A stretch of DNA of 64,000 nucleotides from Colias croceus. Lineage: Eukaryota > Arthropoda > Insecta > Lepidoptera > Pieridae. Position numbers and translations under genes: made by a program. The stretch is taken from contig NC_059552.1 in NCBI RefSeq assembly GCF_905220415.1, forward strand, positions 2,929,001 through 2,993,000, read 5' to 3'. Below the pieces are notes generated by a model, which was not told the origin of the DNA, did no database searches, and was given only the letters and a program-made list of their open reading frames with translations. Below are positions 34,826 through 48,600 of the stretch, one piece after another; within the stretch, counting starts at the first letter, position 1, and every line of letters starts with the position of its first letter.

Positions 34826-37264
34826 TGCTGCGATGTGTGCGTTACCCAGGCAAAATGTTTTGCTTTAGAGAGATGAGACTTAAACAAATAATTAGTGTAT
34901 CATGAGGAGCAATTTGTTTACTAATAGCAAAATTTGTTTGAATTGTAGTTTTTAAGTTATTTAAGAAAAACAAATTTTGCTGGAGTAACGTTTGAAACGT
35001 TACCCAGGCAAAATCGTCTTTCAAAAATTAGTTTCAGCACGGAACCAAATACATGAATAGATAGCTTTTGTTGCGTAGTAAATGTTTATAAATAGCAAAA
35101 TTTGTGTGTGGTATAGTTCTTTAGTTATTTAAGATTTTGCTGCGGTAACGTTTTGGGATTTCCCAGATCTCGAAAACGGCTCAACGCAGAAGTTTGAAAA
35201 AAATACCAATAAAAGACCTCAATTTGTTTAAATTTGTTTAATCATTAGTTTTTGATTTGGTTGACGTAAACCAATGTAATTAAATGGTTTCAAAAATCAG
35301 AAGAAGCGGGTTTACATGTAAACCAATACACTTATAACCAAATAAACAGCTGTAAAAAATACCCGTGGTTCGACGCTTGTTTACATCAGAAATATTAGAT
35401 TTCATACTTTACACATTAAGAAGATAAAAACAAATTTGATTTATTTTAGACTGGTCGTACTTTAGCGATCAAATTCGCAGTTCCCATAACATTAAGAAAC
35501 ATGGCATACTTTAAACAAATTAAAATGATTCCTGAAAATTCCTTCCTGTTAATTGCAGCTTTGAATTACGGCTCTAATGAAAGTTATCTCAAAAACAAGA
35601 TTATGTCAGCAATTCTCTAATGAGCCGACCAAATTGAAAAGGTCACATAAAAGCGACCGCACCATACATAAGCGCAACCATCTGAAATGAACAGGATAAT
35701 ATAGATGTTTTGTTAGTACAGTTGAATACAAAAGTTTTCTGGTCAGGTTAGTTAAAATAATAAAATGGTTAAGATTCATTATTTTTATTTAAAAAATCAG
35801 TCTCATACAAATTATATGTATTGCTTTGCCTTAGCATCAACATTTTTGAGTTTTGTTACGTGTTACTTAGAGTGAATATTTTAACATTACATGTGATACA
35901 CACACACATACATAAACCACACACACACATAAACCACAAGCACTTCTCTCCAAAACACTTGGTTCACGACTGATTGTTTCATTGGTTCGGTCGGAGCTAG
36001 CGTACCCATAGATAGAGCGTACTCAACTACTCACAGCTAAAGAGTAAGTAAGACAAGGCATATAGCTGTTGCGTTGCATTGCACACAGCTGACAGCGATG
36101 CGCGCTGCTCTGACTAGCATCAAGAACGTTAAAACGTTTTTAGCGTGGCTTTGCGTTGTGGTATCAAAATAAAACATTTGGTTTAACAGAAACAACAAAT
36201 TAAGTACTAAAAATATAGCTACATGTATATATGTTTGTATTGTTTTAAATCACACTATAAATTATACACTATGATATTACACTTTTATTAACTAGTAAAA
36301 ATTGTGTAATATGGTACTGCACTTAAAAAATATTAAAAAATCGGCTTCACGAATAACGTTTTTCTGCTTAACTGTACAAAACATCGGTTACCAAGCTGCT
36401 AATTTGCGAAGATTACCCGTACGTACGGTGCAGTCGCTTTTACGTGACCTTTTCAATTTGGTCGGCTTATTAGAGAATTGCTGACATATTCTTGTTTTTG
36501 AGATAACTTTCATTAGAGCCGTAATTCAAGGCTGAAATTAACAGGAAAGAATTTTCATGAATCATTTTAATTGGTTTAAAGTATGCCATGTTTCTTAATG
36601 TTATGGGAACTGCGTATTCGATCGCTAAAGTACGACCAGTCTAAAATAAATCAAATTTGTTTTTATCTTCATATCGTGTAAAGTATGAAATCTAAAATGT
36701 CTGCTGTAAACAAGCGTCGAACCACGGGTATTTTTTACAGCTGTTTATTTGGTTATAAGTGTATTGGTTTACATGTAAACCCGCTTCTTCTGATTTTTGA
36801 AACCATTTAATTACATTGGTTTACGTCAACCAAATCAAAAACTAATGATTAAACAAATTTAAACAAATTAAGGTCTTTTATTGGTATTTTTTTCAAACTT
36901 CTGCGTTGAGCCGTTTTCGAGATCTGGGAAATCCCAAAACGTTACCGCAGCAAAATCTTAAATAACTAAAGAACTATACCACACACAAATTTTGCTATTT
37001 ATAAACATTTACTACTCAACAAAAGCTATCTATTCATGTATTTGGTTCCGTGCTGAAACTAATTTTTGAAAGACGATTTTGCCTGGGTAACGTTTCAAAC
37101 GTTACTCCAGCAAAATTTGTTTTTCTTAAATAACTTAAAAACTACAATTCAAACAAATTTTGCTATTAGTAAACAAATTGCTCCTCATGATACACTAATT
37201 ATTTGTTTAAGTCTCATCTCTCTAAAGCAAAACATTTTGCCTGGGTAACGCACACTGCTGCGAT
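34826..37264. mobile_element. Mutator-like element with long inverted arms, with its target duplication
   Basis: The element proper is 34835-37255 (2,421 bp). Its ends read GTGTGCGTTACCCAGG and the inverse. The 9-bp duplication TGCTGCGAT sits at 34826-34834 and 37256-37264. Inverted arms of about 835 bp (34835-35670 and 36421-37255) are nearly identical. A GTTACCCAGGCAAAA motif is repeated inside each arm, about 150 bp from the end. A 9-bp duplication with long arms is the Mutator pattern. No transposase frame is present: the central 750 bp is non-coding. Confidence 0.85.
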
Positions 37265-37853
37265 TGGACTGATTTTGAGGAATTTTAATTTTTAACATTG
37301 TATACTCATCAGTAAACGAAAATTTGGCTGTCCTAACTCTATGGGCTGGCGATGTAGCCTTCAGATTCGAAAGTATTAATCGTGTAATCATAAGTAGATT
37401 TAATTGCAGTATGTAAATAAAAAATAGGTCATATCACTAATTGAAATATGTAACCAGTTTTATTATGGGCTTAACTTCCCAAACATCGTTAATACCTTTC
37501 ATAATTTACAAATTCAGCGATAGACTGAACAAAGTACCTACAAGTTCACATAAATAAATTAAAACTAATTTATTAGGCCAAGAAAAATGATAATAATAAC
37601 CACAGACTAGAATCATTAATACAATAATATTATGTACTTCATACACAAAATAACATTATGGAACTTTATGGTTAAAATAAATTACTGCCCAAAAAAAACT
37701 AGAACAATTCCTAAAAATTGGAGTAAGGTAACTTGAACACGCAAAATGAATGGTTGTGGTCGATTTGCGAAAAAAAAAAAGTATAAGTGTGTGTAATAGG
37801 GTTAAGGTAACTTGAAAGCAAACAAGATATATTATTTTTAAAATTTATTATCC
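37265..37853. other. Non-coding flank downstream of RpS17
   Basis: No gene is supported. The part next to the Mutator-like element probably continues the Helitron-like sequence that it interrupted. AT-rich sequence up to the RpS17 stop may include its 3' UTR. Confidence 0.5.
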
Positions 37854-38856
37854 TTAATTACGTCTGCCGCCATAGCCACCCTGAGTTGCGGGTTGCGTCA
37901 GTTGGAGCCCATTGATGTTGTTGAAGTCGAGCATCTTCAACATTTCCTTAGTGTCTGGGTCAACTTCAATGATGTCATGTTCCAGGGCAGAAACTTCTGG
38001 AACATAGTTGTCCCTCCTCTCACGCTCCTCCTCTTGCAACTTGATGGAGATACCTCTTACTTGGGAATGTCTGAGACGCCTCATCAAATGAGTGGCGAAG
38101 CTGTGAAAGAATTCCAATAAGTTTTATGTTTTAATGCAAGGATTTTTTTCATTTGTTTAATATTGTATGTTCCAGTACATAATTTTCAAGAATTAATTAT
38201 GTAGAGGACGTGGTTAAAGGAAATTGCGTCTATTTTTTATAGTTACTTGTTGAACATAGTGTTTGTCTATAAAATTAAACAAATAACGACAATATTAATA
38301 ATTGAACTCGAAAGATAACTTTGTGTTTGTTTGTCTGAAAATGATGTAGTAAATTACAGCTAAGTACTTTTTTTATAACAATATGTAAACAACTCAAAAA
38401 TAAAAACAATACATAATTTGAAATATTTTAACCATGGTCAAGAGCTAGATTGCTTATACACACTTGTAACATAGCGAATATAATTTTTTACATTCAATAT
38501 TCAATACATAAAATAAATAAGACCGACTTCATGTTAATTTTAGGTTAGAAAACACTTACCCAGCAATTTTGTTACGAAGAGGCTTGGTTGGAATAATGGC
38601 TATTTCCTCGCATATTCTCTTGTTAGTATCAAAATCCAAAGTCAGCCTGGTGTAGTATTTTTCAATAATGATTTTCGCTGCCTTTTTGACAGTCTTAGTT
38701 CTTACACGACCCTGGAATATTTTAAGTTTTTCTTGTAAATACTCATTTTAAACATCTAAACTTCTATACTAATACAAATATTTTCTTCAAAATCGTTTAA
38801 CAATTGGTGATTAATAAGATAATAAGGGATTTTTAATAGAAAATTTTGATTACCAT
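37854..38856 (-). CDS. RpS17: 40S ribosomal protein S17 (eS17)
   Basis: Exons 38856-38854 (the ATG alone), 38711-38560 and 38100-37854 join in frame to 133 residues, the family's normal size. The protein begins MGRVRTKTVKKAAK and contains ICEEIAIIP, LRNKIAG, VRGISIKLQEEERERRDNY and EVDPDTKEML, all hallmarks of eS17, a small-subunit protein of the ribosome. A first coding exon that ends right after the start codon is common in ribosomal protein genes. FKBP46 starts about 750 bp away in the opposite direction, so the two 5' regions share an intergenic space. No break is seen. Confidence 0.97.
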
Positions 38857-39604
38857 TTTGAATACACTGCAACTATCTCTTGACAGTAAACAGAAAAGAA
38901 GACAGAAGTTGTCAAACGTCAATGACTCAATGAAGGACGATTTTATATTTCCATTTGCTCTATGGTTTCTTTATTTATGGTTTGTTGATGATGTTGTAAT
39001 ATTGGGTAATAAATATAATTATAGTGGAATTTTGTAATAAACTCTCGTTAGAGAGTAGTATATTAAATGTTCATTCAGCGAACGAACGAAACCAAACAGT
39101 AAAGGAAGTTCCAAGATGTTTTATTTAAAGCATAAAATTTGCAATAGCATTCGATATAGTTTATATGTCTTCTTCACAGTATTCATACCATAAAATTGTT
39201 CAAAACTACTACTACTACTTCAACTAATGTACTGCTTACTATACAAAAATGTCATAAAATTAGTCATTTCCCATAGCTTGATTAATTTTCTTATTATTTG
39301 ATCGAAAAGACAAGTATTTACATCATTAAAAAAATATATTGTCTATGCTGTAGCTTCGGCCGTCCCGGTGGCTCGATAGGTACCTAGCAAGTACCTAGTC
39401 GATGGTAAATTTGATTTATCGACGGTGACAGCGAGGTCAATCCATTTTATTAAAAAAACGGCTGGTGGTTCTTGTCGATAACTAAATATAAAATATTTTT
39501 AACCCCTGCTTATAGCTGGGTACAAAGAAGAAGATTAATTCTGATAAAATTATAATTTTCCTAGTTTTGTTTTCTTGTGAATTCGTTTAACAAAAACCGG
39601 CAAG
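38857..39604. promoter_or_regulatory. Shared 5' region of RpS17 and FKBP46
   Basis: This 748-bp space separates two head-to-head start codons and must include the 5' UTRs and promoters of both genes. No single core element is obvious, and TATA-like stretches are uninformative in such AT-rich DNA. Confidence 0.45.
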
Positions 39605-42600
39605 ATGTTTTGGGGTGAGTACCGAGTACCGGCAACCATGTCACCACGTGCTACTCTTAATATAAATTATAATTGGCTCCAAATTAATACTTCTCCATGA
39701 AGTACATTCATGTATTCATTAGATATTGATTATATTGATACAATGATATTATGTATTATAGTCAATCTGTATTATACGTATATATTCTTTGGCCACGTTC
39801 TCGACCAATGTGGTGGCAGAATTTATTTCAAACTGTCAGTATGTTCTAAAATAATTTAAAAATACTTCGATGTTACTGTAGGGATTGAAAATGAACAATT
39901 CATCCATAAAAATGTTAAGGTTTAAGGTGAAAAAAAAAAAATTGCCCTTGTTTGAGTCACATGTGGATTTTTTATTCATCTTATATTTTATTTTAGGTCT
40001 TATTATGGAACCAAACAAAAGGTACACCCAATTGGTGGACAAACCTTTCCACATTTCACATGCAGCGATGGACATATCCACAGGTGATAATGAAGCCTGT
40101 CAGGTCATGGTTGTAGTTGACGGAAAGAACTTCCTTGTATGCACATTACAGAAGAAGCAAACCATTCAAATGCCCCTCGACCTGTACTTTAAAACTGGTG
40201 AAAATGTTGCCTTTTTGACAAACGGTAAGTTTTAGATTTCTGTAACGGTCTATAAAATGTATTTTTGTGAGTGTGTGAATGTCCGATTTATTAAGAATTC
40301 CACAAAACAAATAGGTATAACAATTAATGAAGGATATCAGCATATATTGATTATCCCATAGATGTATTATAAGTTTAGTTCCTGATTTTATTACATATTT
40401 TCTATGTATTTTGTGTATGTATAATGAAAATATAGAATTTCATGACAAATTTTGTATTTGTTATCAATATTCCATTCAACAGGTAAATGCAATGTACATT
40501 TAACTGGCTACATCGACCCCGAGTTTGATGATGAGGTCTCCGATGAAGAGGGTGAGGAAGAGGAGGAGGAAGCTGATGAGGAAGAACAGGAACAGGCACA
40601 GAAACCAGCCAAGAACAAGAGAAAGCTCGTCACTAGCACTGACTCCGCTACTAGCGCTAAGAAGGCAAAGGTAATTTTATCATCAAAGCATTAACTGAAT
40701 AATATATGTGAAAGTTTGTAAGTATGGATGTTTTTTTATCCTTTGATAGAAAAATACTGGACAGATTTGGATTAAAATTAACAGGAATATAGGTACATCA
40801 GAATAACACATGAGCTATAGAATTAGTTGATTTTGCATGTGTATTTGTCACAGCAAACAGCTAGTTTGTCACATATTTATATCTTGTAGATGTAGGATGT
40901 AGGTAACATTAATTTTATGAATTAATGTAAACTTATATGTCATTCAAATAAATACTTATAAATGCGGGGTTTACACAGGTGTCTGAAGCTGCACGATTTC
41001 CACCGTAGGGCGAAAATAGACTTTTTAGTTCGACTAGGTCACAAGTGACTAAAGCCGCAAGGCCCAATGTTGGATGGGCCCTTGCTACATGTAGATGTTT
41101 TCGATTTTAGTCACCTGTGTAAATAGGCTAGTGATGCGGCTCGATGAGGCAATTTGTGAAGCGCCTTGCCGCACGCCGAAAATCGACCCGTGTAAACCCC
41201 GCTTAATTTTTTTAAAATTTTCATTGTTTCTGTTGTAAAATTTGAAATATTTCAACCAACTGTGTATGCCCTAAAACTAGATTTTCAAAAATTCATATCA
41301 TTTGTTGTGCGAGTGTTACTTTTATATTTATACAGTTAGTATGACTGTCGTAAAATTAATAATGCATGTAAATAAAATCATTATATTTCTGTTTTAGAAA
41401 GGAAAGAAGGCAGCTGCTGATGAAGATAGTTCAGATTCTGACAATGAAGATCAATTGCAAAAGTTTTTGAATGGAGAGGATATTGACAGTGATGAAAATG
41501 ATGAGTCTTTCAAAATTAACACATCTGCCGAGGCTGATGATAGGTATGAAAATCATCTTGTTTTACCTTACCACATAAAGCCACAATATTTCCATAATCA
41601 AAACATGAATTTCCACAGTGATGAAGAAGAAGACGATGATGATGAAGAACAAGAAGCAGAGGAGGAGGAAGCAGACAGTGATGATGATGATGATGATGAA
41701 GAAGAAGCCGACTCTTCCAAGGCTGACACCAGCATGGACACCAGCAAGGACGACAGCCAGATCGACATGAGCAAGCTCACTAAGAACCAAAAGAAGAGGT
41801 TGAAGAAGAAACTGCAGAAGGAGAAGCAGGCACAGGGACAAGTGAACGGTGTTGAAAAGAAGGTAGGATGAACAATAGTTTTTTCTTGTTGACTTAATAA
41901 GCTCTCAATGTTTATACATACTATATATACATCTACATATACATAATATACAACAGGTGTCGGTAATGATGACTTGAGCTGCCGTTTTCTCGGACGCTAT
42001 ACTCGCTCTGCATTGAAGTATGGATAGAGGCTTGGAGTTCAAATGAAACAACCGTTCGGTTATAAGGTGTATTCAAGACTGACTTACAAATAGGTGCACA
42101 CAATATAACATAATAAAACATTAAGCTACATATACTTCATATAATTCATATAGGTACTTCACCTTCGGGGGTGAAAGAAAAAAAAAGAGAAAAAAAAATG
42201 TTTTTTCTACGTAAGAACCACTTTGTTCTATCCTTATGTACTATATTTATCTTATTCTAAGTAACATACTTTTTTGTTCTATCCTTATGTACTATATCTA
42301 ATTTTCCTTTCTTTTCAATCTTAACATTTACTCCCATATCTTCTACGACTTTATAAGGTCCATCATAAACACAGTCAAGTTTACGAGAGTTTTCTTTTTT
42401 AACTAAAATTAAATCATTTTCATTATAAGATACAGGATTACATTTTAAATCATAATAATCTTTTCTTTTTTCCTTACATTCTATTAAATTCTTTCTTGCA
42501 TCTCGTAATGCAATTTGCAATTTATATCTTAAATCTAAACAATAATCATCAGCATTATAAAGAGGATCTACATTTTTATCTAAATTATTTGGTAAACGAC

Positions 42601-45600
42601 ATTGTCTACCGAAAACAAGTTCAAAAGGTGTGTATTTAGTTTGCGTGTTAACACAAGTATTATAACTAAAACACCAAAATGGTAGCCAATGTGACCAAGA
42701 ATAACTACTATTCGTACAATAAGTTCTTAAAAATACACCTAAATGCTTATGAGCTATTTCGAGAGAACCAATTGATTGATGGTGGTACGCTGTCGATGTC
42801 AGTTTTTCTATCTTTAATAAACTACACACCTGTCCCATAACCTGGGAAACAAATTCCGTACCCCTATCTGTAGCTATAGATTTGGGAACACCGAATCTAA
42901 GTATAAAATTACTTACTAAAGCATGAGCTACAGTCACTGCTTCTTTGTTAGGTAGAGGATATGCCTCTATATACTTGGTTAACTCACATTGGAGAGTTAA
43001 AATATAACAATTACCTAACTCATCTCTATCTAAGGGACCAACTAGGTCAAGAAAAATTTTCTCGAACGCTGTCGTTGCTGTTGTAGTAATACTTAACGGC
43101 TGTTTAGTATACTTACTTTGCTTCATTTTTTGACACATTGCGCACTTACTTACATATTTACGAATATCTAAATCAAGTCCTGGCCAGTAATATTTTCTTT
43201 TTATGTTATTCGCCATTCTAGTCATTCCAGCGTGTCCACTTGTGGGCAACAAATGATAGTCATTTAGTATGAATTGCTTTACCTTATCATCAAAAATTCT
43301 TTCAACTCCTTTTAAAATACATATACGGGGCCCGTTCCATTTTTCTAAAGATTTTATCTCACTACATATTCCTTTTATAAATTCTTCATTTTTATCATCT
43401 TTTACTATGCATAGTTCTTTTACTTTTATCCTTTCGCAAAAATCTTTAAGCTTAGTTGCAAATTCGGCTCGCGAGAATTGCAATCTAAAGCTTAAATTAA
43501 CAAATAATACCATTTTATTCTCGACATACACAAAACAATCTTTCTCTTCTATCTTTATGTTTTCTTTCTTAATTTTTTTTTATAATATCTCCTTCCACTA
43601 GCTTCATCTCTATAGAATCACTCGGCTGTCTTAATAATTCCACAACTCGTGGTTGATCAGGCCACGCGTCAGGGTCTTTATTAAGCGCACTTTGTTCTTT
43701 CACACTATTCTCTTCCATCCTTCTCTTTTGTGCTCTAGTTGTTACTGCTAAAACCTGTTCAGTCACACTCTTTAATTCATCTGATGTTATAACCACTCTT
43801 GACAATGCATCTGCGATAACATTGTCTTTGCCTCTTACATACACTATTTTAAAATCATATTCCTCAAGTATTAACCGATATTTTATTAGTCTACTAGATG
43901 GGTCTCTGACACCAAATAAATAAATTAATGGTTTGTGGTCTGTCATAATTGTGAATTTTCTACCAAAGAGATAGGGCCTAAAATACTTTACTGCTCAAAC
44001 TAAAGCGGTTAATTCTTTCTGAATAACGGGATAATTTTTTTCGGCTTTATTTAACGGTCTACTCGCATATGCTACTGGTTTCATATTCCCATTGCATAAT
44101 ACGGCTCCCAAGGCCATATCAGACGCATCGGTTTGTAAAATGAATTCGTTTGAATCAGAAAAATCAGGGTATTGTAATATCGGTGGAGTCATTAGTGAAG
44201 TTTTCAAATAATCGAACGCATTTTGACACTCAGAATTCCAAACAAAAGTTTCATCTTTTCTTAATAAGCGATTTAAAGGTATGACAATAGTCGCAAAATT
44301 TGGTACAAATTTCCTATAATAATTACAGAAAGCAACAAACCGTCTAACTTCATCTGCATTTTGTGGGACTGGATATTTTTCTAAAATTTTTGTCTTTTCA
44401 GGGTCAGGAGACACTCCTTCTGCTGAGACTAAATGACCTAAATATAATATTTCTTTTTTGAGGAATTGACACTTAGCTGGGTTTAATTTTAAATTTACCT
44501 TTCTTAGTATTTCAAATACATCTATCAAATTTTGATTATGCATTGTCAGCGATCGTCCAAATATAATCAGATCATCTAAATAAATAAAACACTTCTCAAA
44601 AGCTAAACCTGACATCGCTATCGACATAACTCTACTAAACGCACTACATGAAGTTTTAAGTCCCATCGGTAATCGTTTTAATTGGTAATGTCCTGTATTC
44701 GTTGAAAATGCCGTGTACTTTCTGCTCTCAGAATTTAATTTCACCTGATAATAGCCTTGCTGTAAATCTAAATGAGTAAAATATATTGAACCTGACAAAG
44801 AATCCAGTATATCAGTAATGTTAGGCAATGGAAATTTATCATCGACAATATTTTCATTAAGTTTCCTATAATCAATTACCAAACGCCACTTTTTAGTGCC
44901 GTCAGATTTTTTTGGAACTAGCAAAATAGGGCTAGACCATTCACTAGTGGATTCTTCGATTATATCATTATGAAGCATTTTGTTTATTTGATTATTTACT
45001 TCAGGTTTTAAAGATTGAGGCAGTCTATACGGTTTAGTATAAATAGGATTAATGTTGTTTTTTAATTTTATCGAGTGTTCACAAACATTGGTAGTTTCTA
45101 ATTTATCTCCTGGTAAGAAGAAAATGTCAGAGTATTTGGTACATATTTTTTCAATTGACTCCCTCTCTTCCTTATTCAAATTTTGTAAATTAATTAAAGA
45201 CAACAAAGTACTGGCTCTATTATGATTACTTTCACACGAACTAAATTTTAAAATGTTATAGTCATTTAGCGATTCAACATCTAATTCTAAATTGTCTAAT
45301 CTAACCTCTTCTTCTCCCGTATTTAAAATCTTAATAGGGATTCTTTTATTTTTAGGTCGAGCAATAGCTCCAGCTAAAAACACATCTTTCTTAATCTCTT
45401 TCGCACTCACAAAACAATCACCTTCCATATCCTTGTTTAAATAAACATAATGAATAGTTTCACTTCGAGGAGGTATTACTAAAGAGTTACTGTATTCGAC
45501 TTTGTTGTGAATTGGTAATGTACAAAATTTATCTTCTACTTGCAACGTCAACAAATTTTTCCCTAAATCTATGTTTGCATTATATTTAGTCATAAAATCA

Positions 45601-48600
45601 ATTCCCAGTATACCATCAACTGCAATAGGTAAGTTTTTAAAAACGTAAAAATTATTTTGAAATCTATTTCTTTTAATGTCATGTATCTCTAAATGTACAT
45701 AGCCAGGTGATTTAATTTTTCCACCAATTCCATTCACTTCTAACTGATTATAAAAGATTTGACACCCCTTTGGTAACACCTCTTCTCTAATAACAGATCC
45801 CACCAAAAACATTTACATGTAAAATGTTGCCAAGACGAGCCCATATGACTCGCACTGTCAAAAAGTTATCAGATCTCATGTAGAGCCAAGCTTCTAACAC
45901 TACACGCCCTAACTCTACAAGGCCTAACTTCACAAACTCTACACCTTAGTCAAAATATGTGGCTTGGCCATTTCGCTACATTCACATAGGCGTAAGGTGA
46001 AAAATTAATTCACTGTTCATTACTTTTGTGTTATACAGGGTGTCTCATAAGTACCCAACGATTTCAAAAGCGTGTCTAGACTAGCCGGCGCAACAGATGG
46101 GAGCGGTGAGTGCGGCATTAGCTGGCGCGTTCCAAGGATTTTTAGTTGCCGCCATGTCGTTCACGGGAAAGCAACGCGGTTTTTGCGTTCGCGCCTATTT
46201 TCAAAACATTAAATCGCTTATTCGTGTACGGCGCCTGTATCGTCTCAATTATCGATTGAGGCATATTGATGAAACGCCCAGCAACTCTACCATACTCTCA
46301 TGGATCCGGAGTTTCAACACTACCGGAAACACAACAGGAAGCAAGAAATCTGGGCGCCCAAGAAGTGTAAGAATGGATGAAAACATTGAGTTGGTGGCAA
46401 GTTCGGTGCGACGTCAACCTCAAATAAGCATTATGTGGCCATGCTACGCAACTTTTTCGAGCCAGAGCTTCAAGAATGTGAGCATTATAATGTCAGGACA
46501 TGGTTCCAACAGGATGGAGCCACATCCTATACAACTAACCACTCAACTGAAGCCCTACACCAATTGTTTCCCAAAAAAGTCATTTCAAGAAGGGGTGACA
46601 TTGAATGGCCCCCCAGAAGCCCGGATTTGACGCCACCCGATTTTTTTTATGGGGGTATCTTAAGTCAAATGTGTATGAAAATTCTCCGTAAACTTTGAAC
46701 GACTTGAAGACCAACATCAGATAAAAAATTGCGTCCGTAGTCCGTACCTCTTCTTCAGAAAGTTTTCAGAAACTTTCACCAAAGACTCGAAGAATGTCGG
46801 CATCGTAATGGAGGCCATCTCAACGATGTAATCTTCAAAAAATAAAAATTCCTTTTGTTTTTTATTAAATTTGTCAATATTATATTTTAAAACCAATAAT
46901 TAGTTTAATTTTTTGCATCATGAAATCGTTGGGTACTTATGAGACACCCTGTACAATAGTTCTTGTAGTAACGAACGGCCAAGCCACATATTTTGACTAA
47001 GGTGTAGAGTTTGTGAAGTTAGGCCTTGTAGAGTTAGGGCGTGTAGTGTTAGAAGCTTGGCTCTACATGAGATCTGATAACTTTTTGACAGTGCGAGTCA
47101 TATGGGCTCGTCTTGGCAACATTTTACATGTAAATGTTTTTGGTGGGATTTCATTTCTTTTTGTAAGTTGTTTGTAACAAAATTTTATATGTCGATTAAA
47201 GTTTTAATTTTTTTTTTAACAAGGAGTACCTATACATATATATATCTAGGGGAACCAAGTTTTAGATTATTAGATTAGACCTCTAGCGTCATCAAAATTT
47301 TATTTAAAATTACAGGTCTCATACAAACTCCCATCCCCTAGTTTAAGGGGTTGGGGGATGAAAGTTACAAGTTTTATAATTTTTTTGTTGTTTGTGGGCT
47401 AATACTAGCTTACATACAAAATTTCAGCTTTCTAGGGCATTAGGAAATACCTTAAGAATTTTGATGATCATCAGTGAGTCAGTGACGAAATTAGCGTTTT
47501 TTAGATATAAATAAAATCTGAAGTATTAAAGCTAATGTAATTAAAACTTAATATGTTCAATAAGTCCGCTATTGACAATATATCCCGAAAATTTTGTTGA
47601 TCTAGCATAATCCAAACCCAAGTTATGAGGGTTCAAAAAAAACGTCGAAGCGCTTCGAGAAAAGGTAGGTAGTGCCCGTGCGCTTCGCTTGTTCGCTTGG
47701 CTCGTCGTCTTGGCGGGGGCACTACCGTGCCCCCAGATATGGACGCTCCAGTATCCAATAATAAAACATATTTTTGTGCATTCCTATAAAAATTTACGAA
47801 TTTGGCTGAGCTTTTACATTCAAAAATAAAATTATTCATCACGAAAAAACTGGTTCATGCTTTCTTTAGATTTACTTTGTTCCGAATTGCAAGAAGCCTG
47901 AGCATTGGCATTTTGGGGGATGGTAAACAAATTCCCACGATTATTTACTCCCCGCCTGGCATATCCACGGCGGTTATAATGACCTCTACCGCGTGGAGTA
48001 TATTGAAAAGGCCTCGAATACCCTTGATATCTGGGCGCGTTGCTTCGATAATTATTATTATAATTATTTTGATATTTACCCCAGTTGCTATTATAAGTGT
48101 AATGCCCTTGACCACGGGGTTGGCCTCTGCCCTGTCCCCGAAAATACGAACGATTATTATAGTACGTACCTCTTGTAGAAGTCATCTTCATTACCTCGGC
48201 TGGCCTGGATGTAGACGATCTAGACTCGTCCTTCGCAGCCTGGATTGCCTCCTTCAGCGATGAGTAGTTTCGCGCTGTAATGATAGTACTGACCTTCTCG
48301 TTTTTCAAGCCATCTGCAAATTTTTTTACAACCATTTTTTCATTAATCGGTTTCAACAAGTTCATTTTAGTTACGTTACCATCAGCCTGTGAAATATTTA
48401 AATCAGTTAAAAGTTTTTCAAGTTGTGTACCGTATTCGTCGATAGATTTAAAACCTTGGTTCAAGGATCGTATCTGATCCTGTATAGCAGTAAAAGATTT
48501 TGTAGTCAGTAATTTCCTACGAAAATCCTGTAACATATCCGTAACAGTCATATAATCACTGTTCACACGTAGCTTAGCATTTTCAGATAATCTACCTTTT

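Larger units (their letters stand above)
45799..47734. mobile_element. Insertion inside the gypsy protease, with 171-bp inverted arms
   Basis: AGAT is duplicated at 45795-45798 and 47735-47738, and removing the insert restores the protease frame (DTGASIS followed by VIREE). Inside, 45799-45969 and 46977-47147 are inverted arms of 171 bp that appear identical, starting CCCACCAAAAAC. The remaining 47148-47734 ends in GGGGGCACTACCGTGCCCCC. This may be one element, or two: an arm-bearing element (45799-47147) placed at the edge of a second (47148-47734). Neither is classified. Confidence 0.7.
42257..47842 (-). pseudogene. Gypsy pol, disrupted
   Basis: The protease starts in the piece 47842-47739 (LLLDTGASIS), where the frame is cut by the inner insertion, and continues from about 45798 (VIREEVLPKG). 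The stretch 45798-43995 holds the rest of the protease and the reverse transcriptase (LDLQQGYYQ, YLDD box), then the start of RNase H (QTDASDMALGAVL). A TGA at 43995-43997 replaces a Trp codon (LV-stop-AVKYFRPYLFG). RNase H resumes to 43569, where an A-run causes a frameshift. Integrase follows to 42257 with the zinc region (HAGMTRM ... CAMCQKMK), the TDRGTEF core and a C-terminal domain. Without the insertion, stop and shift this would be one polyprotein. Confidence 0.88.

Noticed and set aside
34842..37248. Two identical 60-residue open frames facing each other
   Set aside because: They are the same sequence in the two inverted arms of the Mutator-like element, with no coding signature.
41563..41841. 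Poly-Ser/Leu open frames antisense to FKBP46
   Set aside because: They are shadows of the GA-rich codons for the acidic stretch of FKBP46.
45801..45812. ATG (MFLVG) as the real start of the gypsy pol frame
   Set aside because: Those codons lie in the arm of the inserted element. The protease frame originally continued from DTGASIS across the insertion site.
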